NCBI GenBank assembly: GCA_024235635.1
Contig: JACKMA010000006.1
Location: 169,487 to 233,486, forward strand
Direction: 5' to 3'
DNA from: Zoogloeaceae bacterium
Lineage (GTDB): Bacteria; Pseudomonadota; Gammaproteobacteria; Burkholderiales; Rhodocyclaceae
Length of the DNA stretch: 64,000 bases
The translations under genes and the position numbers were made by a program. Of this stretch, positions 53,514-61,180 are shown in pieces. Below the pieces are notes generated by a model. That model had not been told where the DNA came from, searched no databases, and saw only the letters and a list, made by a program, of their open reading frames with translations. How positions within the stretch are numbered: position 1 is the first letter of the stretch; the number at the start of each line of letters is the position of its first letter.

Positions 53514-54008
53514 ATGAGCCCTCACTCCCAGCATTTCACACGCGAGCTGCGAAACGCGCTCGGCTGCTTCGCCACCGGAATCACCGTCGTCACCGCCCGC
53601 GACGGGCAGGGCAGGCCGGTCGGGCTGACCGTCAATTCGTTCAATTCGGTGTCCCTCGAGCCGCCGTTGATCGTCTGGAGTCTGGGCTTGCAGACGCAGG
53701 TACGGCCGGTCTTCGAGCACTGCCGGTATTACGCCGTCAATGTGCTGGCGGAAGATCAGGTGCATATTTCCCATCGCTTCGCGTCACGCGATGCCGACAA
53801 GTTCGCGGGCCTCAACCTGACCGACGGCATCGAGGGCGTGCCGCTGCTCGACGGCTGCTGCGCACGCTTCGAATGTCGCAACAGCCTGCGTCATCCGGGT
53901 GGCGATCACCTGATCTTCGTCTCCGAGGTGGTGCGCTTCGGAAGCAGCGACCGGCCGCCGCTGCTGTTCCATGCCGGCGCCTATCGCAAGCTCGCAGCGC
54001 GCGAGTGA
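53514..54008 (+). CDS. Flavin reductase family protein
   Basis: 164-residue FMN-binding split-barrel protein: RELRNALGCFATGITVVTA, VGLTVNSFNSVSLEPPLIVW and the FHAGAYRKL end typical of the DIM6/HpaC group. These supply reduced flavin to monooxygenases or act as small oxidoreductases. The downstream hydrolase starts on its stop (GTGA overlap), so the two are coupled. Confidence 0.9.
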   Translation: MSPHSQHFTRELRNALGCFATGITVVTARDGQGRPVGLTVNSFNSVSLEPPLIVWSLGLQTQVRPVFEHCRYYAVNVLAEDQVHISHRFASRDADKFAGLNLTDGIEGVPLLDGCCARFECRNSLRHPGGDHLIFVSEVVRFGSSDRPPLLFHAGAYRKLAARE

Positions 54009-54793
54009 AGCTGCCGCGGTGGATCGAGGCCGGCAGCGGCGATCCCGCCATGGTGCTGCTGCACGGCGTGTCGACGCGGGCCGAGGCGTGGGCGCCGCTG
54101 CTGCCGGCATTGGCCACGCCGGGGCGACGTGTCCTGGCCTGGGATCTGCCCGGCTACGACAGTGCCGACCACCGACCGCAAGCCGGATTCGAATCCTGGT
54201 GCGAGGGCCTTGCACGGATGCTGGACGCGGCCGACGTGGCGCGCTGCGTGCTGGTCGGGCACAGCCTCGGCGGCATGATCGCGCTCGACTTCGCCGCGCG
54301 CCGGCCGGATCGTGTCGAAGCGCTGGCACTTGCGTGCACCACGGCAGGCTTCGGTGCCGCCGGCGGGCGCCGCCAGCGCGAATACCTCGCGCGTCGGCTC
54401 GATCCGCTCGATGCCGGCCGGACCATGGCCGACATCGCCGCGCTGGAAATCCCGTCGATGATGCACCCGCCGGCCGACCCGGCCCTGGTTGCGCGCCTCG
54501 GTGATCTGATGGCGACGATTCCGCCTGCAGCCTACGCGGCGGCGACCCGGGCGCTCACCGGCTTCGACCGCAGGGCCGCCATCGCCGAGCTGACGATGCC
54601 GGTATTGTGCATCGCCGGCGGTCACGACCGGATCGCGCCACCGGAGGTGCTGGCTTCGATGGCGCGCCGTGCGCCGCAGGGTCGCTCGTCGATGCTCGTC
54701 CAGACCGGCCACCTGGCACCGTTCGAGGCGCCCGGCCGCTTCGTCGCGCTGCTCGATGGGTTTGCCATGTCTGCCGGCGAGGCGGCCCGATGA
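54005..54793 (+). CDS. Alpha/beta fold hydrolase
   Basis: 262 residues from GTG 54005. Oxyanion loop MVLLHGVSTRAEAW, nucleophile Ser in LVGHSLGGMIALDFA, acid Asp in CIAGGHDRIAPPE, and base His in VQTGHLAPFEAP. Resembles 3-oxoadipate enol-lactonase/MhpC-type enzymes of aromatic catabolism, consistent with coupling to a flavin reductase; the substrate is unproven. Confidence 0.87.
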   Translation: MKLPRWIEAGSGDPAMVLLHGVSTRAEAWAPLLPALATPGRRVLAWDLPGYDSADHRPQAGFESWCEGLARMLDAADVARCVLVGHSLGGMIALDFAARRPDRVEALALACTTAGFGAAGGRRQREYLARRLDPLDAGRTMADIAALEIPSMMHPPADPALVARLGDLMATIPPAAYAAATRALTGFDRRAAIAELTMPVLCIAGGHDRIAPPEVLASMARRAPQGRSSMLVQTGHLAPFEAPGRFVALLDGFAMSAGEAAR

Positions 54794-56592
54794 TGCCGTG
54801 CTGGCGGCCGGTGCGGATGGCGGCGATCGCCCTGCTGTTCGTATTCGTGCTGTTGCTGGCAGGCCTGCTCTGGTATCGGGTGGACTACTTGCAGGCCACC
54901 TACGGGCGCACGGTCGGCTGCAGCGATTGCTTCGTCGGCAACGTCATGATCCACGACCTGACCTATCTCAGCGTGCTGCTGCTGCTCGCACTCATCGGTT
55001 TCTGGCTGCGCCCCCGCGTGCTGAGCCTGCCGCTGCGCATGGTCGCGCTCGCCGGCCTGCTGCTCTACGCGCTCGACATTGCCGTCGCGCAACAGTTCGC
55101 GACGCGCCTGCGCTTCGGCGACGTCGTGGTCTATGGTGCCCAGCCCGAAGTGATCTGGAAGCATCTCGGCAACACCGGCATGCTCGATCCGCGCGCGATC
55201 GCAGCGGCGGTGGCCGGGCTGGCATTTGCCGTCCTGTTCCTGCTGTTGCCGTCGATCGGCGACCTGCGCTGGCGCGGCTTCGCGCTGCTGGCCTTGCTGC
55301 CGGTCGGCGGCGCGGTGGCCGGCGAGGTCCTCCATGCCGATCCCTACGTGCACAACTGGGCCCTCAGGAACGTGCTCGCGGTCAATCTCGGCAGCGGTGT
55401 CTCGCGTCCCTATTCGGCGGCGACGGTCGATCGCGCGCTGGCCGCTGCCGCGCCGGCCGAGGCATGTAGCCCGGGCCGGGGGGAGCGGCTCGATCTGATC
55501 GTGCTGATCCTCGAGTCGTGGTCGCCCTACCAGAGCGCGCTGTTCGGTGGTCTCAACGACTGGACGCCCCGACTCGACGCGATCGCGCGGGACAACGCCT
55601 ACTACACCGATTTCCGGGCCGCCGGCTTCAGCACCAACGAGGGGCTGATGGGCATCCTGGTGGGCATGGAATTCCTGTCGCCGACCAAGCGCTTCTTCGA
55701 CCTGTGGCCGTTCGAGACCGCCTGGGGCATGTCCAGGACCTTGCCTGGGATGCTCGCTGTCCGTGGCTATCGGACCTCGTTCCTGACCTCGGGCAATCTG
55801 GCCTTTTCCCGCAAGGACCGGTGGCTGCCGCAGATCGGTTTCGATCATGTCGAAGGTCACGACCATCCGTCCTACGCCGGTCAGCCCCGCCTGCATTTCG
55901 ACGCGCCCCCCGACGCTGCGCTGTACGCCCGCGCGCTCGCCCATCTCGACGAACTGGGCGAAGGGGCGCCCCGCCTGCTGGTGATCGAGAACGTCTCCAG
56001 CCACCACCCGTACATCCATCCGATCAGCCGCAAACGCAGTGCCGAAGCGGTGTTCCGCTACATGGACACGACCGTCGGCGAGTTTTACGAAGCCTTGCGC
56101 ACACGCGGCTTCTTCGAGCACGGGCGATTGTTGATCGTCAGCGATCATCGCGCGATGGTGCCGATTGGCGCGGAGGAACTGGCGCGTTTCGGTCCGCGCG
56201 GCCTGTCGCTGGTGCCGGCGATCTGGGTCGGCCCGGGGGTGCCCCATGCCGCCGTCGACGTGCCCTTCCACCAGGCCGACATTCTCGAGACCGTCGACCG
56301 CAGCACTGCAGAGCGCAGTTGCAGCCCGTTCGGTGTGCGCGACATGCTGGCGCCTGCCGAGAGCCGGCCGCGCTGTCTGTTTCACGCGCGCGGCGACGAC
56401 CGCGACCTGATCGATGTGTTTTGTCCACAGGGCGAGGCCACGGTCGCCCTGGCCGGCGACGACAGCCGGGTCACGGCCGGCGACGGCTTTCCGTCGCGAC
56501 TGTCGGCCGAGATCCTCGAGCGCATCGCCCGCTACCGGATCGTCGGTGATGCGCGCGAAAACGCCTGGCGCAGGGCACAGGGCAAGCCTTAG
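54790..56592 (+). CDS. Sulfatase-fold membrane phosphotransferase (LTA synthase/phosphoglycerol transferase-like)
   Basis: 600 residues; ATG overlaps the hydrolase stop. Five N-terminal hydrophobic helices (~10-240) are followed by a periplasmic sulfatase/alkaline-phosphatase domain from ~285: LIVLILESWSPYQSALFGG (first metal Asp/Glu region), FSTNEGLMGIL with the catalytic Thr, and VSDHRAM as later metal ligand. Gram-negative members (OpgB, EptA, LtaS-like) add phosphoglycerol or phosphoethanolamine to periplasmic glucans or lipid A. The exact acceptor is unknown. Confidence 0.82.
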   Translation: MMPCWRPVRMAAIALLFVFVLLLAGLLWYRVDYLQATYGRTVGCSDCFVGNVMIHDLTYLSVLLLLALIGFWLRPRVLSLPLRMVALAGLLLYALDIAVAQQFATRLRFGDVVVYGAQPEVIWKHLGNTGMLDPRAIAAAVAGLAFAVLFLLLPSIGDLRWRGFALLALLPVGGAVAGEVLHADPYVHNWALRNVLAVNLGSGVSRPYSAATVDRALAAAAPAEACSPGRGERLDLIVLILESWSPYQSALFGGLNDWTPRLDAIARDNAYYTDFRAAGFSTNEGLMGILVGMEFLSPTKRFFDLWPFETAWGMSRTLPGMLAVRGYRTSFLTSGNLAFSRKDRWLPQIGFDHVEGHDHPSYAGQPRLHFDAPPDAALYARALAHLDELGEGAPRLLVIENVSSHHPYIHPISRKRSAEAVFRYMDTTVGEFYEALRTRGFFEHGRLLIVSDHRAMVPIGAEELARFGPRGLSLVPAIWVGPGVPHAAVDVPFHQADILETVDRSTAERSCSPFGVRDMLAPAESRPRCLFHARGDDRDLIDVFCPQGEATVALAGDDSRVTAGDGFPSRLSAEILERIARYRIVGDARENAWRRAQGKP

Positions 56593-56631
56593 ACCGCGGT
56601 CGTCAGCACGCCGCCGGCAGCGGTGGTTCGA

Positions 56632-57960
56632 TCAGGCCTTGTGCGCGACGATCCAGAAGCCCGCCACTGGTCGACCGCCTTCGACCCGGAGCGTACAGTC
56701 GTGCGCCTCGACGGCGTCGGCGCCGGCGTCCCGGCACAGGGCCTCGACGTCCTGCCGGCGATGGGCGAAACGTCCGCTCGATCGCAGCACCAGATCGCTC
56801 TCGCCGTCCCCGCCGCGCTCGCACGAGAAGATCAGCTGGCCACCGGGCTTGACGATGCGCAGGGCATCCGACAAAAGGCCGTCCAGGGCACCGACGTACG
56901 GGAAGACCTCGATCGCGGCGACGACCTCGTACAGCCCGTCTGGCGTGTCGCGCAGTGCATCGCGCAGGTCGACCCGGTGGAAGCGCGAATACAGCCCCCG
57001 TCGGCCGGCTACGTCGATCATGCCCGCGGAGATGTCGACGCCGATCAGATGGCCGTCGATCTGTCCGAGGCAGCCGCCGAGCAGGCCGGTGCCGCAGCCC
57101 AGATCGAGCACGTTCAATCGCCGCTCCGGATATGCGGCCAGGATCCATTCGGCGATGGCCTTGGGCAAGTGGTAGCGCGACTCGCTGACCGCCCGGCGCT
57201 CATACACCTGCGCGATGCCGTCGAACAGGGCCTCGGCGACCGCGGCGGGCTGCGTGCGCACGGTCTCGCCGTCTGCCACGGCACGCTGGAAACGATACGC
57301 GGCGTCTTCCGGGAAGCGATCGCACAGGACGCGCCAGTCCGCCGCCGCGTCGGCGGTGTTGCCCGCCGACTGCCTGACGCGCGCCCGGCTCTCGCGGATG
57401 CGTCTGTCGTCGGGATCCTGGTCGAGCAGTTGATCGAGCAATTGCAGCGCCTCGTCGGCGCGTCCGAGCGTGGCCAGATCACCCGCCAGCAAGCGCCGGT
57501 ACTCGGTGTTTCCGGGGCCCGCGAGGCCAATCGCGCGGGGCAGCAGTTCGACCGCAATGGCCAGTGCGCCGGCGCGGTGGGCGACCTGGATCGCGCCGTC
57601 CACGACGTTGATGTCGTCGGCCGCCAGGCGGACGGCGCGCGCGGCCTCGTCCAGCGCCTCGTCGAACTGGTTCTGTCGTGCAAGGCACATCGCCAGGTCC
57701 ATGCGCGCCGCCCCCAGATGGGGTGCGGTCTTGACCGCCAGCCGTGCCGCCTGCAATGCCTCGGCCGGCTTGCCGGCGGCCTCCGCGATGCGCATTGCCA
57801 CCATGTAGATGCGCGGGTCGCCCTGGACCCGTCGCTGCAGGGCGTCGACAATCGCCGCGGCGCCGGCGATGTCGCCGGCTTCGAGCGCCGCCATCGCCTT
57901 CTTCAGTTCGGCGCTGGAGAGTGCGGCAGGGGTCTGGGTCGAGGGGGAGGATCCGGCCAT
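56632..57960 (-). CDS. TPR-repeat SAM-dependent methyltransferase
   Basis: 442 residues. The N-terminal ~230 residues are tetratricopeptide-type helical repeats (ALEAGDIAGAAAIVDAL and others). The C-terminal class I methyltransferase has motif I LNVLDLGCGTGLLG, acidic loop GVDISAGMID, and LRIVKPGGQLIFS. Similar TPR-methyltransferase fusions occur in glycan and secondary-metabolite loci, with substrates mostly unknown. It is the last chromosomal-type gene before the tRNA-linked island boundary. Confidence 0.87.
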   Translation of the reverse strand: MAGSSPSTQTPAALSSAELKKAMAALEAGDIAGAAAIVDALQRRVQGDPRIYMVAMRIAEAAGKPAEALQAARLAVKTAPHLGAARMDLAMCLARQNQFDEALDEAARAVRLAADDINVVDGAIQVAHRAGALAIAVELLPRAIGLAGPGNTEYRRLLAGDLATLGRADEALQLLDQLLDQDPDDRRIRESRARVRQSAGNTADAAADWRVLCDRFPEDAAYRFQRAVADGETVRTQPAAVAEALFDGIAQVYERRAVSESRYHLPKAIAEWILAAYPERRLNVLDLGCGTGLLGGCLGQIDGHLIGVDISAGMIDVAGRRGLYSRFHRVDLRDALRDTPDGLYEVVAAIEVFPYVGALDGLLSDALRIVKPGGQLIFSCERGGDGESDLVLRSSGRFAHRRQDVEALCRDAGADAVEAHDCTLRVEGGRPVAGFWIVAHKA

Positions 57961-58059
57961 GGGCGCCTCAGGGCTGAGGTTGATCGGGGCGCGTGGGGCG
58001 CACTGCGCCCGGCACGGCGCTGATCAGAATGCTCGCCCTGCAAGGCCCGAGGGGCATGC

Positions 58060-58095
58060 TGGAGCGGGTGAAGGGAATCGAACCCTCTTCATCAG
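58060..58095 (-). repeat. 3' fragment of a tRNA-Gly-like gene (attachment-site remnant)
   Basis: On the minus strand this 36-base piece ends in CACCCGCTCCA. It has a perfect T-arm (GAGGG, loop TTCGATT, CCCTT), a 7-base acceptor strand, discriminator T and encoded CCA, matching the 3' half of bacterial tRNA-Gly. The 5' half (D-arm, anticodon) is absent; the group II intron's last domain abuts it. A truncated tRNA end of this length is typical of an integrase attachment site. Confidence 0.7.
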
Positions 58096-58169
58096 TCGGG
58101 TAAGGAGATGGCCTCGCGGCCATCTCCTCCCCTAAGAACCGTACGTGCGAGTTCCCCCGCATACGGCTC
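58095..58169 (-). ncRNA. Group II intron ribozyme domains V and VI
   Basis: Domain V is the 34-base hairpin at 58136-58169 (minus strand begins GAGCCGTATGCGGGGG and ends CACGTACGGTTC), nearly identical to the classic bacterial domain V. Domain VI follows (58095-58135) with stem GGAGATGGCC/GGCCATCTCC and the TTACCC segment that should hold the bulged branch-point A. Confidence 0.85.
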
Positions 58170-58222
58170 AAGCGATACATGAAGCGTTCGGGCTCAAAAC
58201 TCCCGAGCACCGGCAGCGCCAG

Positions 58223-59857
58223 TTAACCGCCGTGATGATACTGCATATGGCAGTTCGGATGCAGCAGCACCAAGTTGGTGAGCTTGTCCGAGCCTCGCTG
58301 CGACCGCTGGACGATGTGGTGAAGATGCCAACCACTGTCTCGCGTGATCTTCTGCTCGCAGATGGGGCATCGACCTCCTTGCCACCACCAGAGCCAGCGC
58401 AGCTTCCGGCGACCCTCGAGCGTCGCATCCATTTTGCGGCCGAGCCGCTTGGAGAAATACTCGTCGAACTTTGGATCGTAGGGATTCGCTTCGCCCTTGA
58501 CTTTGACGTGAGGCCGTTTCCGGAACTCACGCAAGAGGGGCAGCAGCTTGTCCTTCTCCGAAAACCGCCAATCGCGTCCCTTAAAGCACACGAAGTAACG
58601 CCGTTTGATCCACCGCTTCCCCTTGTTCGGGTGACGGCGGCATGCCCAGCGCCACAACGCTTGCCAGACTTGATGGTCGCATTTCGAGAATGTACGGGTT
58701 GCCATCTGACTTCGGTGGTAGTTGGCCCAACCCCTGATGACCGGGGTGAGTTGATCTATCACGTCCGCCTGTTTGGCCGACCGCATCCCCCGCAAGATTT
58801 CGCGGATCTTGTCCAGGAACGCCTTGGTGTTCTTCTTCGCGGGCTGCGTCAGCAGCATCCGCTTGAAGTACCGGACATTCCATCCCAGAAAGTCGAAGCC
58901 CTCGCTCACATGGGTGATCTTGGTCTTCTTCTCCGAGAGGACGAGTCCCCGGGCGGCCAGAAAGCGCTCCACCAAGGGTTTGACCTCATTCTCGAGCAAC
59001 TCTCGCGAGCTACCGGTGATCACGAAGTCGTCCGCGTATCGCACCAGATTGACCTTTGCCGCACGAGCCTGTCGCACTGTGTGGAACAGTGTTTCAAGCT
59101 CGTGTTGCAGCCCGTCCAGCGCCATGTTCGCCAACACCGGGGAGATGATGCCTCCCTGTGGCGTTCCTGCGATTGTGGGAAAGAGTCTTCCCGTCTCGAT
59201 AAACCCCGCCTTCAACCATTTCCGGAGAATCACCTTGTCCATGCAGACATGGGCGATCAGCCAGTCGTGACTGATGTTGTCGAAACACCCTTTGATGTCC
59301 CCCTCCAGCACCCACTTCGGCGATGCTTTTCGACCAAGTACATTTCGCACCTGTTCAATGGCGTCAGCCGTCGAGCGCTCACGGCGGAAGCCGTAGGAGT
59401 GAGGATCGCCAGTTGTCTCGGCGACGGGGTCAAGCGCCAGTAGATGCAGCGCTTGCATTGCCCGATCACGCATGGTCGGAATGCCCAGAGGGCGTTTCTC
59501 CCCATTTGCTTTCGGAATGTAGATGCGACGCAGTGGCAAGGGCCGGTATCTCTTGTTGCCGAGATCGGTGACCGCCTGCCATTTCTCGTCCGGCGTACCC
59601 CAGGTGACACGATCCACCCCGGGAGTCTTCCGGCCTTGATTCTCCGTGACCCGCCGAACAGCAAGTGCTTTCGCACTCGTGGATCGGGTCAGAAGTCTCT
59701 GCAGGGTGCGAACCGTCCGCCACTCCCCTGCATTTGCTGCCTTCGCAATTCGAGTCTGTAGCCTCGCGACTACCTGATTGGCTTCGCTCCACGGAACGTG
59801 GTGCCATGATTTCCAGGCAGCGGAAGCGACATCGCAATTGAGATACGTTGCGTCCAT
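58223..59857 (-). CDS. ltrA: Group II intron reverse transcriptase/maturase with HNH endonuclease
   Basis: 544 residues from ATG 59857, with GGAGG 6 bases upstream; a longer frame would run through the tRNA-like repeat. Order: RT domains (~60-330) with KTPGVDRV, RPLGIPTMRDRAMQALHLLA, SYGFRRERSTADAI and the catalytic LVRYADDFVITG; maturase X domain (~340-430); then an HNH endonuclease with CPICEQK, HHIVQRSQRG and HPNCHMQYH. All catalytic residues seen are present, so it could still act on intact intron copies elsewhere. Confidence 0.95.
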   Translation of the reverse strand: MDATYLNCDVASAAWKSWHHVPWSEANQVVARLQTRIAKAANAGEWRTVRTLQRLLTRSTSAKALAVRRVTENQGRKTPGVDRVTWGTPDEKWQAVTDLGNKRYRPLPLRRIYIPKANGEKRPLGIPTMRDRAMQALHLLALDPVAETTGDPHSYGFRRERSTADAIEQVRNVLGRKASPKWVLEGDIKGCFDNISHDWLIAHVCMDKVILRKWLKAGFIETGRLFPTIAGTPQGGIISPVLANMALDGLQHELETLFHTVRQARAAKVNLVRYADDFVITGSSRELLENEVKPLVERFLAARGLVLSEKKTKITHVSEGFDFLGWNVRYFKRMLLTQPAKKNTKAFLDKIREILRGMRSAKQADVIDQLTPVIRGWANYHRSQMATRTFSKCDHQVWQALWRWACRRHPNKGKRWIKRRYFVCFKGRDWRFSEKDKLLPLLREFRKRPHVKVKGEANPYDPKFDEYFSKRLGRKMDATLEGRRKLRWLWWWQGGRCPICEQKITRDSGWHLHHIVQRSQRGSDKLTNLVLLHPNCHMQYHHGG

Positions 59858-59858
59858 A

Positions 59859-59873
59859 TCAACCTCCGGTTGA
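59859..59873 (-). other. Domain IVa-like hairpin over the maturase ribosome site
   Basis: Perfect inverted repeat TCAACC-N3-GGTTGA containing the GGAGG ribosome-binding site of the reverse transcriptase. In Ll.LtrB the same arrangement lets the maturase bind domain IVa and repress its own translation; the parallel is inferred. Confidence 0.5.
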
Positions 59874-59874
59874 A

Positions 59875-59899
59875 TGGAGCGGGCGATGGGAATCGATCC
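59875..59899 (-). repeat. Second, degenerate tRNA-Gly-like 3' end (direct repeat of 58060-58084)
   Basis: Same orientation as the copy at 58060 and identical at 22 of 25 positions over tggagcggg-n-ga-n-gggaatcga. Its T-arm contains a mismatch, so it is not a working tRNA end. The two copies flank the group II intron as ~1.8-kb-spaced direct repeats. Confidence 0.65.
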
Positions 59900-60016
59900 A
59901 ATCATTCAACCCATTGATTAATAACGGGTTTCCCAAGTTCGGATGTCCGGTTTGGGCCGTAAATGATACCAGTTTTGCCCTCCTGATGGATAGATGCATC
60001 CACTGCGGTCTTAGGG

Positions 60017-60036
60017 CAGCCACTGACAGCCACTGA
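60017..60036. repeat. Tandem 10-base repeat CAGCCACTGA x2
   Basis: Two perfect head-to-tail copies (60017-60026, 60027-60036), with a third partial CCACTG near 60000. They lie ~120 bases inside the tRNA-like end. Short direct repeats at this distance from an attachment core resemble arm-type integrase sites. Confidence 0.45.
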
Positions 60037-60074
60037 GTTGTGTGCCCAGCGGCCTGCTCCTAAGCGAAGCGACA

Positions 60075-60716
60075 TCAGGCGCCCTGAGCTTGTGCTACAT
60101 GCAGAGCTCTGCTCTCGAATCGCACGGAAACAGAGTTCGCTTGCCCCTGGGGCCTATGCAGGTGCGTCACGATCTCGTAGGGGCCGTCGTCCAGGGGGCG
60201 CATGCTGACTCCCCATCCATGGGCGTGCTTGATGCGCGATTGCGCGGATAGCCCGACACCGTAGCCGGCAGAAACCCATAGCGCCATCATCTCGAAAGAC
60301 GTCACGTATTGAAGTTTTTGCGGGTCGGCGGACGGGAGCGAGAGCAGCCGATGATCCAGTGAAGAACAGGCCTCAGCCTGCAAGCGAAAGATCGGGTAGT
60401 TCTGTAGGTCAGCGATGGTGAGCGATGCCTGATCCAGCAATGGAAACCGCAGCGGCATCGCAACGGCCATGCTCTCAACCCACAAGGGCTGGGTTTGGAT
60501 GACCGGATCGCTCGATCCTTGAAGCGACACCCCTACGTCGTAGCGGCCTTCACGAAGTCCATCAAGCAACTCGTCACCTGCAACCTCAAAGAACCCGATG
60601 CTGACCTCTGGTTCTTGCGCACGTTGCAGCTCGAGCAGCGCCGAAAGCCGAGATGACGATACGCCTGGCGCTATCGCAAACCTGAGGTGGGCGGGCTGGC
60701 TGGTGATGTTGTTCAT
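60075..60716 (-). CDS. LysR-type effector (substrate-binding) domain protein lacking the DNA-binding domain
   Basis: 213 residues. It starts near the effector domain (LRFAIAPGVSSSRLSALLEL) and runs through both subdomains (LREGRYDVGVS; MMALWVSAGYGVGLSA). The ~65-residue winged HTH and linker helix of LysR regulators are missing, and no HTH-coding sequence is seen upstream, where an XRE gene begins in the other direction. Either a truncated LysR gene or a stand-alone effector-binding partner of one of the neighbouring regulators. Confidence 0.75.
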   Translation of the reverse strand: MNNITSQPAHLRFAIAPGVSSSRLSALLELQRAQEPEVSIGFFEVAGDELLDGLREGRYDVGVSLQGSSDPVIQTQPLWVESMAVAMPLRFPLLDQASLTIADLQNYPIFRLQAEACSSLDHRLLSLPSADPQKLQYVTSFEMMALWVSAGYGVGLSAQSRIKHAHGWGVSMRPLDDGPYEIVTHLHRPQGQANSVSVRFESRALHVAQAQGA

Positions 60717-60822
60717 GGAGAACCCACAGAAGCGACAAAGCAGGTCAAGGGCAAACCAGCATCATAGTAAAGAGAGAACTTTAACGTCTATATGTTTAAC
60801 GTGGTTAATTTAAGAGGATTGT

Positions 60823-61143
60823 TTGACGCTTCTGCCGATGCAGAAGCTTACTATTCAGCCAGGTCGTCCACCTGGAACACCCACCTATGAATCCGAACCA
60901 GCATTAGCTTTCGGGCGGGCCGTGCGCGCGGCCCGCGTCGCGCACGGCGTCGCTCAAGACGACTTTGCATTTCAGGCTGGAATATCGCGTTCACACATGG
61001 GCAAGATCGAACGCGGGGAGCATGTGCCGACGCTTCCCCTGATACTGAAAATTGCCGCCGCGCTCGGGATCAGCGCCAGCGAGTTGATGGCGGCGACTGA
61101 AAAGAACCTCAACTCTGGCAGTGAGCCGCAAGACTCGCCATAA
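60823..61143 (+). CDS. XRE family helix-turn-helix regulator
   Basis: 106 residues from TTG 60823, with AAGAGG just upstream; ATG 60838 is the alternative but lacks a ribosome site. The Cro/CI-type HTH at ~28-90 reads AFGRAVRAARVAHGVAQDDF, AGISRSHMGKIERGEHVPT and LILKIAAALGISASELM. No metal-binding or peptidase domain. Divergent from the LysR-effector gene and convergent with the full LysR gene; probably regulates island genes. Confidence 0.88.
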   Translation: MTLLPMQKLTIQPGRPPGTPTYESEPALAFGRAVRAARVAHGVAQDDFAFQAGISRSHMGKIERGEHVPTLPLILKIAAALGISASELMAATEKNLNSGSEPQDSP

Positions 61144-61180
61144 ACAGCCGCGAACTTCAGTTACAGCTCGTGCCGCCGCA

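Larger units (their letters stand above)
58095..59873 (-). mobile_element. Group II intron, 5'-truncated, with intact reverse transcriptase
   Basis: On the minus strand the element contains the domain IVa-like hairpin (59859-59873), the reverse transcriptase gene, domain V (58136-58169) and domain VI, ending ...CCCGAC with the expected AY 3' terminus. Domains I-III, normally 500 or more bases upstream of the reading frame, are missing: a tRNA-like 3' end begins two bases beyond the hairpin, and a regulator gene ends at 60075. Loss of the 5' ribozyme means it cannot self-splice. 5' truncation is a known outcome of incomplete target-primed reverse transcription, or it reflects later recombination. 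Confidence 0.8.

Noticed and set aside
58060..58095. A functional tRNA-Gly gene
   Set aside because: Only the 3' half is present; the D-arm and anticodon are missing, replaced by group II intron sequence.
60040..60050. GTGTGCCCAGC on the plus strand as the 5' end of another group II intron
   Set aside because: Resembles the GTGYG intron start, but the following sequence shows no domain I pattern and runs into the 3' end of the LysR-effector gene.
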